From Comamonadaceae bacterium (lineage in GTDB: Bacteria; Pseudomonadota; Gammaproteobacteria; Burkholderiales; Burkholderiaceae_C), in the NCBI GenBank assembly GCA_947478725.1, contig CANJWZ010000031.1:1-52623 (forward strand): a stretch of DNA of 52,623 bases. The letters are read 5' to 3'. A program made the position numbers and the translations under genes. Shown piece by piece: positions 1 through 9,229 of this stretch (position 1 is the stretch's first letter; each line of letters begins with the position of its first letter). The notes under the pieces are model-generated. The model saw nothing but the letters and a program-made list of their open reading frames with translations, was not told the DNA's origin and did no database searches.

Positions 1-1628
1 CACTGAAACGCCACCTCAGAAAAGCTCCGCAGCTTGCGTGAATGCAGCTGGCTTGAGCCTTCGGCGCGCAGCAGGTCAATGGCCCGCATGCCAATGCGCA
101 AGTGCTGGTCTACCCGTTCGCGGTAAAAGTGGTTGGCCATGCCGGGCAGTTTGATTTCGCCGTGCAGGGGCTTGTCGCTCACGCACAGCAGTGTGCCGTA
201 GGGCACCCGAAAGCGAAAGCCGTTGGCGGCAATGGTGGCGCTTTCCATGTCGAGCGCCACGGCGCGGCTTTGGCTGAAGCGGCGTTGCGGCTGGTTGCCG
301 GGCAGCAGCTCCCAGTTGCGGTTGTCGGTCGATGCCACCGTGCCGGTGCGCATGATGCTTTTCAGGGCGGTGCCTTGCAGGCCGGTGACGTCTGCCACCG
401 CGCTTTCAAGTGCCTTTTGAATTTCAGCCAGCGCGGGAATGGGTATCCACAGCGGCAGCTCTTCGTCCAGCACATGGTCTTCTCGCACGTAGCCGTGGGC
501 CAGCACGTAGTCGCCCAGCTGCTGGCTGTTGCGCAGGCCGGCGCAGTGGCCCAGCATGATCCACGCGTGGGGTCGTAGCACGGCGATGTGGTCGGTGATG
601 TTTTTGGCATTGGCCGGGCCCACGCCAATGTTGACCATGGTGATGCCGGTGCGGTCGGCGCGCATCAGGTGGTAGGCGGGCATTTGCGGCAATAACTTGC
701 CCCCACGCTCCCCGCTTCGCGTGGTTCGCTGCCCCCCGAGAGGGCCGTCATCGCCTTGGGGCGGCCCGGCGGCGATGGTTTCTGCGCTTTCTGGCATTTG
801 TGCAGTCGGCAAGCCTGCGCGGCGTGTGACGACGTTGCCGGGTTCTACAAAGCAGATGTAGTCGCTTGTCGGGTCAGCCATTTCGGCGTGGCCCAGGCGC
901 ACAAACTCGTCAATATAAAACTGGTAGTTGGTGAACAGCACAAAGTTTTGAAACCAGTCGGGCGACGTGCCGGTGTAGTGGCGCAGGCGCTGCAGTGAAT
1001 AGTCAACCCGCGCAGCGGTAAAAAGCGACAGCGGCTGCGGCTCGCCGGGGCGTGCTTCGTAGGTGCCGTTGGCAATGCCGTCGTCCATGGCGGCCAGGTC
1101 GGGCAGGTCAAACACGTCGCGCATCAGCGTGCGGCGCTCGGCGCTTAAATTGCCTTCAATGTGGTCGTGCTCGGCAAATGAAAAGTGCACCGGGATGGGC
1201 TGGGTGCTGGTGCCTACTTCAAGTTCAACACCATGGTTTTGCAGCAGCAGCGTGAACTGCTCCAGGTAGTAGTCAGCATACAGGTCGGGCCGGGTCAGGG
1301 TGGTTTCAAACCGTCCGGGCCCCGCGACAAAGCCATAACTCAGTTGCGCGCTGTCGATGGCGTCTTGCAGCTTTCGCGACACGGTGTCGGTATGGATGCG
1401 AACAAACGGATAGCAGGCCCGAATGCGCGAAGGCGTGTTCTTTAGTGACTCCGCTTGGCCGGGCAGCGTGTCCCCCGCCACGTAGCGCTGCATGGCTGTG
1501 CGCAGGTGCGCGATTTGCTGGCCGTAAATCAGTTGCACCTGAGCCAGCGCGTCGGCTGGGTTGGCATAGCGGGTGGGCGCGATGAAGCTGGGCAAATAGG
1601 GCATGGCAATAACTGAAGTGTTGCGCAT
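1..1628 (-). CDS. amn: AMP nucleosidase, with an in-frame repeat insertion
   Basis: Hydrolyses AMP to adenine and ribose 5-phosphate in the cytoplasm. Translation of the complement gives an N-terminal Amn-specific region (SFIAPTRYANP near the start) and a C-terminal phosphorylase fold with VNIGVGPANAKNI, MLGHCAGLR, MESATIAANGFRFRVPYG and SDKPLHGEIKLPG. The frame runs to base 1, ending SEVAFQ followed by TG, so the stop is probably a TGA one base outside the window. I chose ATG 1628; ATG 1604 (MPYLPSF) is also possible. Residues about 286-310 are a low-complexity insert encoded by a 72-bp dispersed repeat, placed just before MPAYHLMRAD, where other Amn proteins have a short linker. The gene lies 31 bp downstream of gor on the same strand. 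Confidence 0.93.
   Translation of the reverse strand, partial: MRNTSVIAMPYLPSFIAPTRYANPADALAQVQLIYGQQIAHLRTAMQRYVAGDTLPGQAESLKNTPSRIRACYPFVRIHTDTVSRKLQDAIDSAQLSYGFVAGPGRFETTLTRPDLYADYYLEQFTLLLQNHGVELEVGTSTQPIPVHFSFAEHDHIEGNLSAERRTLMRDVFDLPDLAAMDDGIANGTYEARPGEPQPLSLFTAARVDYSLQRLRHYTGTSPDWFQNFVLFTNYQFYIDEFVRLGHAEMADPTSDYICFVEPGNVVTRRAGLPTAQMPESAETIAAGPPQGDDGPLGGQRTTRSGERGGKLLPQMPAYHLMRADRTGITMVNIGVGPANAKNITDHIAVLRPHAWIMLGHCAGLRNSQQLGDYVLAHGYVREDHVLDEELPLWIPIPALAEIQKALESAVADVTGLQGTALKSIMRTGTVASTDNRNWELLPGNQPQRRFSQSRAVALDMESATIAANGFRFRVPYGTLLCVSDKPLHGEIKLPGMANHFYRERVDQHLRIGMRAIDLLRAEGSSQLHSRKLRSFSEVAFQ
700..771 (+). repeat. 72-bp GC-rich dispersed element inside amn
   Basis: This segment matches 15001-15072 (reverse complement) at 64 of 72 positions by eye, with no gaps. 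Shared blocks include GCTGCCCCCCGAG and CTTGGGGCGGCCCGGCG. It is exactly 24 codons long, so the amn frame is kept. It lies antisense to the gene, whereas the icmF copy lies in the gene-sense orientation. Confidence 0.85.
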
Positions 1629-1659
1629 TGATTCAAACAGGGGCCGCGGGGCTGACTTG

Positions 1660-3066
1660 TCAGACCGCAGGCGCAGCGAGCGACCGTGGGGGCAAGGCAT
1701 CCCGCATGGTGACAAACTCTTCGGCCATGGTGGGGTGAATGCCAATCGTGCTGTCAAACACGGCTTTGGTGGCGCCGGCCTTCATGGCCACGGCAAAGCC
1801 CTGCACCACCTCGCCCGCGTCTGGCCCCACCATGTGCAGGCCCACCACCCGGTCGCTGGCGTCGTCTACCAGCAGCTTCATCAAGGTGCGCTCGGTGCTG
1901 CCGCTCAGGGTGTGTTTGAGCGATTTGAAGTCTGAGCGGTAAACACTCACGTTGTCGAACTTTTCACGCGCCTGGCTTTCTGAATAGCCTACCGTGCCGA
2001 TGTTGGGGTGGGTAAACACAGCCGTCGGAATAAAGTCGTAGCTCATGCTGCGCGGCGGCTTGCCCGCTGCCGGGCCAAACAGCTGGTCCACCACCACCAT
2101 CGCCTCGCCCAGTGCGACCGGTGTGAGCTGCACGCGGGCCGTCACGTCGCCCACCGCATAAATGTGCGGCACGTTGGTCTGGTACTGGGCGTTGACCTGG
2201 ATGGCGCCTGCAGCGTTCACCTCTACCCCCACAGCGCCCAAGCCAAGCCCGCTGGCGTTGGCAATGCGGCCCGTGGCATACAGCACGGTATCGACCGTCA
2301 GGCTCTTATCGTCATGGCTGCCGTCACCCTTTAATTTGACATGCAGGCCGTGCTCGGTTTTGGTGATGGATTCGACTTCGGTTTTGAATTTGAAGTTGAC
2401 CCCGGTCTTGGCCATTTCGGCAGCAACAAAGCTGCGCACGTCTTCGTCAAAACCCGTCAACACCTTGTCGCCACGATGGACTTGTGTCACGTGCGAGCCC
2501 AGGCCATTGAAGATAGAGGCGAACTCGCAGGCAATGTAGCCACCGCCCACCACCAGCAGCCGCTTGGGAAAGGGGTTCAGGTCAAACATGCTGTCTGATG
2601 TGACCACATGCTCATGGCCTTCAACAGCCGGAACCAAGGCGGTGCCGCCGGTTGAAATCAAAATGTTCTTGGCGCTGAATTGCTGGTGACCGACTTCCAC
2701 CGTGTGCGGGCCCACGAGCCGCGCCCAGCCCTTGATGACTTTGACGCCTGCGCCGCCAAGCAGGTTGTCGTAAATGCCGTTGAGCCGCTTGATTTCTTTG
2801 GCACGGTTGGTTTTGAGGGTGTCCCAATTGAAGGTGGGTGCGGCGCCCTCCCAGCCAAAGCCGTGCGACTCTTCAAAAAAGTCTGCAAAGTGCGCGGCGT
2901 AGCTGTAAAGCTTTTTCGGTATGCAGCCCACGTTCACACAGGTGCCGCCCATGTCGGCCACTTCAGCCAGGCCCACGCGCGCGCCGCGCTGCCCGGCCAT
3001 GCGCGCTGCGCGCACGCCGCCGCTGCCGCCGCCGATGACAAAAAGGTCAAAATCAAATGTCTGCAC
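1660..3066 (-). CDS. gor: Glutathione-disulfide reductase
   Basis: FAD flavoenzyme that reduces glutathione disulfide with NAD(P)H. The protein has an FAD-binding GGGSGG at residues 12-17, the redox pair CVNVGC (C43, C48), a second dinucleotide site GGGYIA, an ATGR motif, and the C-terminal base motif HPTMAEE (about residues 444-450). I start it at GTG 3066 because AAGGA lies 7 nt upstream and this gives 468 aa, normal for the family; the open frame extends to 3165 but only into the divergent dbpA gene. It probably shares a transcript with amn. The start lies 43 bp from the start of dbpA, so the two promoters must overlap or lie within coding sequence. Confidence 0.93.
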   Translation of the reverse strand: MQTFDFDLFVIGGGSGGVRAARMAGQRGARVGLAEVADMGGTCVNVGCIPKKLYSYAAHFADFFEESHGFGWEGAAPTFNWDTLKTNRAKEIKRLNGIYDNLLGGAGVKVIKGWARLVGPHTVEVGHQQFSAKNILISTGGTALVPAVEGHEHVVTSDSMFDLNPFPKRLLVVGGGYIACEFASIFNGLGSHVTQVHRGDKVLTGFDEDVRSFVAAEMAKTGVNFKFKTEVESITKTEHGLHVKLKGDGSHDDKSLTVDTVLYATGRIANASGLGLGAVGVEVNAAGAIQVNAQYQTNVPHIYAVGDVTARVQLTPVALGEAMVVVDQLFGPAAGKPPRSMSYDFIPTAVFTHPNIGTVGYSESQAREKFDNVSVYRSDFKSLKHTLSGSTERTLMKLLVDDASDRVVGLHMVGPDAGEVVQGFAVAMKAGATKAVFDSTIGIHPTMAEEFVTMRDALPPRSLAAPAV

Positions 3067-3109
3067 AGGGTTATCCTTAGGTTTCAAGCCAAGCCCATGA
3101 TAATTGGGG

Positions 3110-4525
3110 ATGACCATATCTACTGACTTTGCTTCTTTATCCCTGCCGGCCCACGTGCTGGCCAACCTGACCGGGCTCGGCTACACCCAGATGACGCCGA
3201 TTCAGGCGGCGAGCTTGCCGGTTGCGCTGCTCGGCAAAGACCTGATTGCCCAGGCCAAAACCGGCAGCGGCAAAACGGCAGCCTTCGGCATTGCGCTGCT
3301 GGCCAACCTGAATGCGCGGCGTTTTGCGGTGCAGGCCATGGTGCTGTGCCCCACGCGCGAGCTGGCCGACCAGGTGGCGACGGAAATCCGCCGGCTGGCG
3401 CGGTCTGAAGAAAACGTCAAGGTGGTGGTGCTGTGCGGCGGTGTGCCGCTGCGCAACCAGACCGCCACGCTCGAGAACGGCGCGCACATCGTGGTCGGCA
3501 CGCCGGGCCGCATCATGGACCACTTGGGCCGGGGCAACTTGAACCTAGAGGCGATGAACACGCTGGTGCTTGACGAGGCCGACCGCATGCTCGACATGGG
3601 CTTTTTTGAAGACATCGTGACGGTGGCCAAGCAGTGCCCGAAAGAACGCCAAACCCTGCTTTTTTCAGCCACCTATCCAGAAGGCATTGCCAAGCTGTCT
3701 GCACAGTTCATGAAAGCGCCGCAAACCATCACCGTGCAGGCGCAGCACGAGAAAACAAAAATCAGCCAGCGCTGGTATCAGGTGCCTGACAGCGACCACG
3801 ACGAGGCGCGGCTGGGCGCAGTGGCGCAGGTGCTGCGGCACTTCAGGCCCGCCAGCACGCTGGCGTTTTGCAACACCAAATCTCAATGCCGCGCGCTGGT
3901 GGCGTATTTGAAAGACCAGGGCTTTAGCGCACTGGCGCTGTTTGGCGAGCTGGAGCAGCGCGAGCGTGACCAGGTGCTGGTGCAGTTTGCCAACCGCAGC
4001 TGTTCGGTGCTGGTGGCCACGGATGTGGCTGCACGCGGCTTGGACATTGCCCAGCTTGCTATGGTTATTAATGTTGACGTGACACCCGATGCTGAAGTCC
4101 ACATCCACCGCATTGGCCGCACCGGACGGGCCGATGAAGAGGGCGTGGCCATCAGCCTGGCCAGCATGGACGAGATGGGCTACGTTGGCAAAATTGAAGT
4201 GCTGCAAAAGGCCGAGTCGCAATGGCACAAACTGACCGAGCTGAGCCCAGCCAGCAACGACCCGCTGCTGCCGCCCATGGTCACCCTGCAAATTGTCGGT
4301 GGCCGAAAAGAAAAAATCCGCGCCGGTGATGTGCTGGGCGCGCTGACGGGTGCTGATGGCGGCGTGGCTGCGTTCACCCGCGAGCAGGTCGGCAAGATCA
4401 ATGTGAACGAGTTTTCAACCTACGTGGCGATTGAGCGCAGCATGGCCAGCCTGGCGCAGCAAAAGCTGAGCAACGGCGGGGTCAAGGGCAAGAGCGTGAA
4501 GGTTCGGTTCATGGATGAAGTTTGA
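3110..4525 (+). CDS. dbpA: ATP-dependent RNA helicase DbpA
   Basis: DEAD-box helicase that acts on 23S rRNA during 50S subunit assembly. The Q motif GYTQMTPIQ lies at residues 24-32, motif I AKTGSGKT at 49-56, then PTRELA, TPGR, DEAD, SAT, ARGLD and HRIGRTGR. A C-terminal RRM-like DbpA RNA-binding domain (about 390-471, containing GGRKEKIRAGDVLGAL) separates it from RhlE-type helicases. ATG 3110 is preferred over TTG 3104. The stop overlaps the start of the next gene (TGATG), so the two are translationally coupled. Codons near 4050-4078 are unusually AT-rich for this gene. Confidence 0.93.
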   Translation: MTISTDFASLSLPAHVLANLTGLGYTQMTPIQAASLPVALLGKDLIAQAKTGSGKTAAFGIALLANLNARRFAVQAMVLCPTRELADQVATEIRRLARSEENVKVVVLCGGVPLRNQTATLENGAHIVVGTPGRIMDHLGRGNLNLEAMNTLVLDEADRMLDMGFFEDIVTVAKQCPKERQTLLFSATYPEGIAKLSAQFMKAPQTITVQAQHEKTKISQRWYQVPDSDHDEARLGAVAQVLRHFRPASTLAFCNTKSQCRALVAYLKDQGFSALALFGELEQRERDQVLVQFANRSCSVLVATDVAARGLDIAQLAMVINVDVTPDAEVHIHRIGRTGRADEEGVAISLASMDEMGYVGKIEVLQKAESQWHKLTELSPASNDPLLPPMVTLQIVGGRKEKIRAGDVLGALTGADGGVAAFTREQVGKINVNEFSTYVAIERSMASLAQQKLSNGGVKGKSVKVRFMDEV

Positions 4526-5235
4526 TGGCTGACAGTCATTCTTTAGCGGTGGTCATCGGCTCAGGCGGCGGCTTGGGCGCAGCATTGCTGACACAACTCG
4601 AAAGTGATGCCAGCTACACCCAAGCCGTTGGCTTGAGCCGCAGCACTGAAGTTGGCGTTGACTATCTTGACGAGTCCAGCATCGCGAAAGCAGCCGAATC
4701 CATCGCCACCTTATGCGCCACATCGGGCCGGGAGCTGCGCCTGTTAGTCGTCGCCACCGGCTTTTTGCATGGCGATGCAGGCCAGCCGGAGCGCAGTTTT
4801 ACCCAGCTGGATGCGGCCTACCTGAGCCACGTTTTCCAAGTCAACACCCTCGGCCCCGCGCTGGTGATGAAGCATTTTTTGCCACTGCTGCCCAAAACCG
4901 GGCGCTGCGTTGCGGGGTTTATCTCGGCCAAGGTGGGCAGCATTGGCGACAACGCCCTCGGCGGCTGGTATGGCTACCGGGCGTCCAAAGCGGGGCTCAA
5001 CCAGCTGGTCAAAACCGCGTCGATTGAGCTGACGCGGCGCAACAAGGACAGCATTTGCGTCAGCCTGCACCCCGGCACGGTGGCCACCGCACTGAGCGAG
5101 CCGTTTGCCAAGACCGGCCTGAATGTGCGGCCAGCCAGCGAAGCGGCCGCTGACTTGCTGGGGGTGCTGGATGGCTTGAACCCAGCGGATACGGGCTGTT
5201 TGATTGACTACCAGGGTCAAAAACTGCCGTTTTGA
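4525..5235 (+). CDS. SDR-family NAD(P)-dependent oxidoreductase
   Basis: Short-chain dehydrogenase/reductase of 236 aa, close in length to the C-factor (CsgA-like) group. The nucleotide-binding loop GSGGGLG is at residues 12-18 and the catalytic pair is Y151/K155 (YRASK), preceded by a SAKVGS strand; HPGTVATALSEPF follows, typical of the group. The substrate is unknown. ATG 4525 overlaps the dbpA stop by one base, so the pair is coupled, although no functional link to a helicase is obvious. Confidence 0.85.
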   Translation: MADSHSLAVVIGSGGGLGAALLTQLESDASYTQAVGLSRSTEVGVDYLDESSIAKAAESIATLCATSGRELRLLVVATGFLHGDAGQPERSFTQLDAAYLSHVFQVNTLGPALVMKHFLPLLPKTGRCVAGFISAKVGSIGDNALGGWYGYRASKAGLNQLVKTASIELTRRNKDSICVSLHPGTVATALSEPFAKTGLNVRPASEAAADLLGVLDGLNPADTGCLIDYQGQKLPF

Positions 5236-5290
5236 CTGGTTTTGGCCTGTCTTGGCCTTTTTCAGGCACCAAATCGGCATCCACGAAAAT

Positions 5291-5325
5291 TAATACTTGG
5301 ACAAGCAGCTATCAAATAAATAACA
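5291..5325 (+). repeat. Copy of AT-rich intergenic repeat
   Basis: Contains ACAAGCAGCTATCAAATA, matching the core shared with copies near 12443, 34361 and 44678. It lies between the SDR and acyltransferase genes, where a 215-bp gap otherwise shows nothing I can assign. Confidence 0.6.
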
Positions 5326-5450
5326 TTGGTGCGATTTCTTCATCCAGTCAAGCCAAGCGGCCAGAACTGTCAAGATATGTCATTAAGATGGTCGCCACTA
5401 ACGCGAGCGTTTGGCTTTAGCGTCATCACCATCCGCCTTAAGCCGCGCTC

Positions 5451-6041
5451 ATGCACCACACGATTTTCGATACGCCTGTTGTCAACACCGTCTTGCGCTG
5501 GCTGTCAGTTGGCTTTCTGCGACTGACTGGCTGGAAAGTTGTTGGCGAGTTGCCAGCAAATGCCGCCAAAAGCGTGCTGATAGCTGCGCCGCACACCAGC
5601 AACTGGGACTTGCCTTACACGCTGATGGTGTGTTTTGCGCTGCGCCTGAACGTCTATTGGATGGGCAAATCATCACTCTTCAAGCCGCCTTTTCGGGGGC
5701 TGATGATGTGGCTGGGCGGCATTGCAGTAGACCGGTCGCAAAGCAACAACTTGGTGCAAGACTCCAGCAACGCCATCAAGCAAGCCAGCGGCCCGCTGCA
5801 ACTCATCGTGCCGCCCGAGGGCACACGCAGCGGCACGCGCTACTGGAAAACCGGCTTTTACTATATTGCAGAGGCTGCGGGCGTGCCCATCTTGTTGGCT
5901 TACCTGGACTACGAGAAAAAAACCGGTGGTTTAGGCCCCGTTTTTCAAACCACGGGAGATGTTGAAGCTGATATGTTGACCATCAAGGCGTTTTACGCGG
6001 GGTTCAAGGGTAAAAACGCGGACCAGTTTCACGCCGATTAA
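5451..6041 (+). CDS. Lysophospholipid acyltransferase family protein (PlsC-like)
   Basis: A 196-aa acyltransferase of the PlsC superfamily. Motif I is HTSNWD (H48 to D53, the HX4D catalytic pair), followed by a VYWMGKSSLF segment and the phosphate-binding motif PPEGTRS. It probably transfers an acyl group to a lysophospholipid or related lipid at the inner membrane; the exact acceptor cannot be read from sequence. It is shorter than PlsC proper (about 240 aa) and resembles the compact proteobacterial group often called 1-acyl-glycerol-3-phosphate acyltransferase. It converges on livM with a 10-bp gap and no visible terminator. Confidence 0.85.
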   Translation: MHHTIFDTPVVNTVLRWLSVGFLRLTGWKVVGELPANAAKSVLIAAPHTSNWDLPYTLMVCFALRLNVYWMGKSSLFKPPFRGLMMWLGGIAVDRSQSNNLVQDSSNAIKQASGPLQLIVPPEGTRSGTRYWKTGFYYIAEAAGVPILLAYLDYEKKTGGLGPVFQTTGDVEADMLTIKAFYAGFKGKNADQFHAD

Positions 6042-6051
6042 AGCCAGGCGA

Positions 6052-7035
6052 CTAATCAGCGTTCGTGGCGGCATGGCGCCGCCGCTCCCTGAAGGCCTGC
6101 AATTCGCCGATCACCCCTTTGCGGAACGCCAGGACGCACAACACAAAAATCACGCCGATGATCACGGTGACCCATGAGCCCACCTTGTCGGCCAGCAGGT
6201 TTTGCAGTGAAATCACGATACCCGCGCCCATGACCGGGCCGAAAAAGGTGCCAACGCCGCCAAGCAGCGTCATCAAAATGACTTCGCCCGACGATGACCA
6301 GTGCACGTCGGTCAGGGTGGCAAAACCCATCACCAGTGTTTTCATCGAGCCTGCCAGCCCCGCCAGCGCAGCCGACAGCACAAACGCCAGCAGCTTGTAG
6401 CGGTCGACCTGGTAGCCCAGCGAAATGGCACGTGGCTCGTTCTCACGAATCATTTTGAGCACCTGGCCAAAAGGCGAGTTCACGATGCGGGCGATGAACA
6501 AAAAACAGCCCACAAAAATCGCCACCACCAGGTAGTACATGGCCAGGTCAGATTCCAGCGAGAAAAGCCCGAGCAGCTTGCCGCGCGGCACGCCCTGCAA
6601 GCCGTCTTCACCACCGGTAAAAGGCGCCTGCAGGCACACAAAATAGACCATCTGCGCAATCGCCAGTGTGATCATCGCAAAGTAAATGCCCTGTCGGCGA
6701 ATGGCCACCAAGCCGACCAGCAGGCCGATCAGGCCAGCCGCCACAGCGCCAGCGGTCAACGCCAGTTCAGGTGTCCAGCTTTGCGACTTGATCAGCCAGC
6801 CGGTGACGTAAGCAGCAGATCCAAAAAACGCCGCATGACCGAACGACAGCAAGCCGGTAAAGCCCAGCAGCAAATTGAAAGCGCAGGCAAACAGCGCGAA
6901 GCACAAAAGCTTCATCACAAACACCGGATACAGCCCGAGGAAGGGCGCTGCAATGGCCAATGCCAGCAGCAAGACATACGTGATACGGGTGACTTTGGCG
7001 GCTTTGCTCACAAGACTGTTGGACGGTGTGTTCAT
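6052..7035 (-). CDS. livM: Branched-chain amino acid-type ABC transporter permease LivM
   Basis: Inner-membrane permease of a HAAT-family importer, 327 aa, with many hydrophobic segments and the family signature GYQVDRYKLLAFVLSAALAG near residue 220. ATG 7035 is chosen over TTG 7041 because GGAGG precedes it by 8 nt. It starts 2 bp after the livH stop and is the last gene of the livG-F-K-H-M transcript. Confidence 0.92.
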   Translation of the reverse strand: MNTPSNSLVSKAAKVTRITYVLLLALAIAAPFLGLYPVFVMKLLCFALFACAFNLLLGFTGLLSFGHAAFFGSAAYVTGWLIKSQSWTPELALTAGAVAAGLIGLLVGLVAIRRQGIYFAMITLAIAQMVYFVCLQAPFTGGEDGLQGVPRGKLLGLFSLESDLAMYYLVVAIFVGCFLFIARIVNSPFGQVLKMIRENEPRAISLGYQVDRYKLLAFVLSAALAGLAGSMKTLVMGFATLTDVHWSSSGEVILMTLLGGVGTFFGPVMGAGIVISLQNLLADKVGSWVTVIIGVIFVLCVLAFRKGVIGELQAFRERRRHAATNAD

Positions 7036-7037
7036 GC

Positions 7038-7922
7038 TCAAGCCTCCTTGCCGAACAAGCCGGCTGGCTTGACCATCAGCACAAGCACCATGATGACGAA
7101 AACAACGATGTTGGATGCCTCTGGATAAAACACACGCGTCAGTCCTTCAATGATGCCCAGGCCCAGTCCGGTAATGACCGAGCCCAAAATCGAGCCCATG
7201 CCGCCTATGACCACCACGGCAAACACCACAATGATGAGGTTGGACCCCATCAGCGGATTGACCTGAATGATGGGTGCAGCCAGCACGCCGGCCAGGGCGG
7301 CCAGGGCGGCGCCCGCACCGTAGGTCAGCATCACCATCAGGGGCACATTGATGCCGAAAGCCTGCACCAGCGGCGCGTTTTCAGTGCCTGCACGCAGATA
7401 GGCGCCGAGCCGGGTGCGCTCAATCAAATACCAGGTGCCCAGGCAAATCACCAGCGACACCAGCACCACCCAGGCGCGGTAGTTTGGCAGCACCATAAAG
7501 CCCAGATTGGTGGCGCCTTGCAGCAGTTCTGGCACCGGGTAGCTTTGACCAGAAACGCCATACAGTTCGCGAAAGATTCCCTCGGCTATCAGTGACAGGC
7601 CGAAGGTCAACAGCAAACCGTAAAGCGGATCGAGCTTGTACAGATGCTTGAGGAAAAGTCGCTCAATCACCACGCCCAGAACACCTACCGTCAACGGCGC
7701 CAGAACCAGCGCTGCCCAGTAGTTGACACCGAGCAAATCCATCATGATCCAGGCGGCAAATGCGCCTAGCATGTACAACGCGCCATGGGCAAAATTAACG
7801 ATGCCCAGCAAGCCAAAAATCACGGCCAACCCGAGGCTCAGCATGGCGTAGAAAGCGCCATTGACCAAGCCCAGCAGCAACTGGCCTAAAAAAGCTTGCA
7901 GGGGAATACCGAAAATGTCCAT
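7038..7922 (-). CDS. livH: Branched-chain amino acid-type ABC transporter permease LivH
   Basis: Second permease of the importer, 294 aa, almost wholly hydrophobic. The N-terminal stretch NGAFYAMLSLGLAVIFGLLG and the GIVNFAHGALYMLGAF block that follows are hallmarks of LivH. It lies 24 bp after the binding-protein gene and directly before livM, so the two permeases are presumably made together and pair in the membrane. Confidence 0.93.
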   Translation of the reverse strand: MDIFGIPLQAFLGQLLLGLVNGAFYAMLSLGLAVIFGLLGIVNFAHGALYMLGAFAAWIMMDLLGVNYWAALVLAPLTVGVLGVVIERLFLKHLYKLDPLYGLLLTFGLSLIAEGIFRELYGVSGQSYPVPELLQGATNLGFMVLPNYRAWVVLVSLVICLGTWYLIERTRLGAYLRAGTENAPLVQAFGINVPLMVMLTYGAGAALAALAGVLAAPIIQVNPLMGSNLIIVVFAVVVIGGMGSILGSVITGLGLGIIEGLTRVFYPEASNIVVFVIMVLVLMVKPAGLFGKEA

Positions 7923-7946
7923 GGCGATGTTGGCTGGCTTTGCAGG

Positions 7947-9167
7947 TTATTTCTTAAGCAGCGAGCACTTGGACTCAGCCACCGTGGTGAAGGCCTGCGC
8001 GCCAGGGATCTTGGCAATGGTCTTGTAGTAGTCCCATGGGGTGATGGAATCTTTGGAGTTTTTGACTTCAAACAAATACATGTCGTGAATCATGCGGCCA
8101 TCAGCACGGATCTGGCCCTTGTTGTAGAAGTCATCAATCTTCATGGATTTCATGGTGCTCATGACCTTGTCTGAATCCGTCGTGCCCGCAGTTTGGACAG
8201 CCTTGAGGTAGTTGCTGGCGGCTGAGTAGTTGGCGGCTTGAATGCTGGATGGCATGCGCTTGTATTTTTCAAAAAAGCGCTTGGCAAACTTGCGTGATGC
8301 GTCGTCCTGGTTCCAGTACCAGCTGTCGGCCAGTTGCAGTCCTTCGGTGGTGGCCAGTCCCAGGCTGTGCACGTCGTTGATGAACACCAGCAGACCCGCC
8401 ACCTTCATGGTTTTGGTGATGCCGAATTCTTTGGCCGCCTTCATGGCGTTGATGGTGTCGCCGCCTGCATTGGCCAGGCCCAAAATCTGCGCTTTGGACG
8501 CTTGTGCCTGCAACAGGAAAGACGAAAAGTCCGACGCGTTCAGCGGGTGACGCACGGCGCCGGCAACGGTGCCGCCATTGGCCTTGACCACGGTGGAGGC
8601 ATCGCCCTCAAGCGAATAGCCAAAGGCATAGTCGGCTGTCAAAAAGAACCAGTTTTTGTTGCCTGCCTTGACCAGTGCTGAGCCGGCTACCTTGGCCAGC
8701 GCCACCGTGTCGTAAGCGTAGTGGACGGTGTAAGGCGAGCAGTCTTCATTGGTCAGGCGGGCAGAGCCAGCGCCAATCGCGATGAAGGGACGTTTTTTCT
8801 CGGCCATCACTTTGGCCATGGCAATTGCCGTGCCTGAGCTGGTGCCGCCAATCAGCATCGCCAGGCCGTCTTTGTCGACCCACTCGCGTGCTTTGGACGA
8901 GGCAACGTCAGCCTTGTTTTGATGGTCAGCCGTCAGCACTTCAACCGGGCGTCCGAGGACCTTGCCGCCAAAGTCCTGCACGGCCCACTTGATCGTTTCA
9001 GCGCCAGCTGGGCCGTCGATGTCGGCATACAGGCCAGACATGTCGGTGATAAAACCAATTTTGACCGGGCCTGTGTTTTGCGCCTGAACTGGCGCGCCGG
9101 CAACGCCCAAACCCAACATCATGGCGGCAACGAGCGGTTTCAGGGATGTGAGTGATTTGAGTTTCAT
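7947..9167 (-). CDS. livK: Periplasmic substrate-binding protein of the Liv-type ABC transporter
   Basis: Type I periplasmic binding protein, 406 aa. It has a Sec signal peptide (KLKS start, hydrophobic core AAMMLGLGVAGAP, cleavage probably after VQA) and the opening VKIGFITDMSGLYADIDGPAG, typical of the leucine/isoleucine/valine-binding family. Related proteins bind amino acids, amides, urea or aromatic acids, so the ligand is not certain. Its position between the ATPase and permease genes fixes its role as the receptor of this importer. Confidence 0.88.
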   Translation of the reverse strand: MKLKSLTSLKPLVAAMMLGLGVAGAPVQAQNTGPVKIGFITDMSGLYADIDGPAGAETIKWAVQDFGGKVLGRPVEVLTADHQNKADVASSKAREWVDKDGLAMLIGGTSSGTAIAMAKVMAEKKRPFIAIGAGSARLTNEDCSPYTVHYAYDTVALAKVAGSALVKAGNKNWFFLTADYAFGYSLEGDASTVVKANGGTVAGAVRHPLNASDFSSFLLQAQASKAQILGLANAGGDTINAMKAAKEFGITKTMKVAGLLVFINDVHSLGLATTEGLQLADSWYWNQDDASRKFAKRFFEKYKRMPSSIQAANYSAASNYLKAVQTAGTTDSDKVMSTMKSMKIDDFYNKGQIRADGRMIHDMYLFEVKNSKDSITPWDYYKTIAKIPGAQAFTTVAESKCSLLKK

Positions 9168-9229
9168 GAATGTCTCCAGTTGAAGGTGTGGGAAAGTGAA
9201 CGAAAAAATACGGCCTGCGGTTGAACCGA

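Noticed and set aside
3067..3165. Longer N-terminus of glutathione reductase
   Set aside because: Upstream codons lie within dbpA, and GTG 3066 has a good ribosome-binding site and yields the usual protein length.
4045..4085. Possible AT-rich repeat fragment inside dbpA
   Set aside because: The codons are AT-rich, but the encoded residues (DIAQLAMVINVDVTPD) are close to the normal DbpA sequence, so an inserted repeat is not needed.
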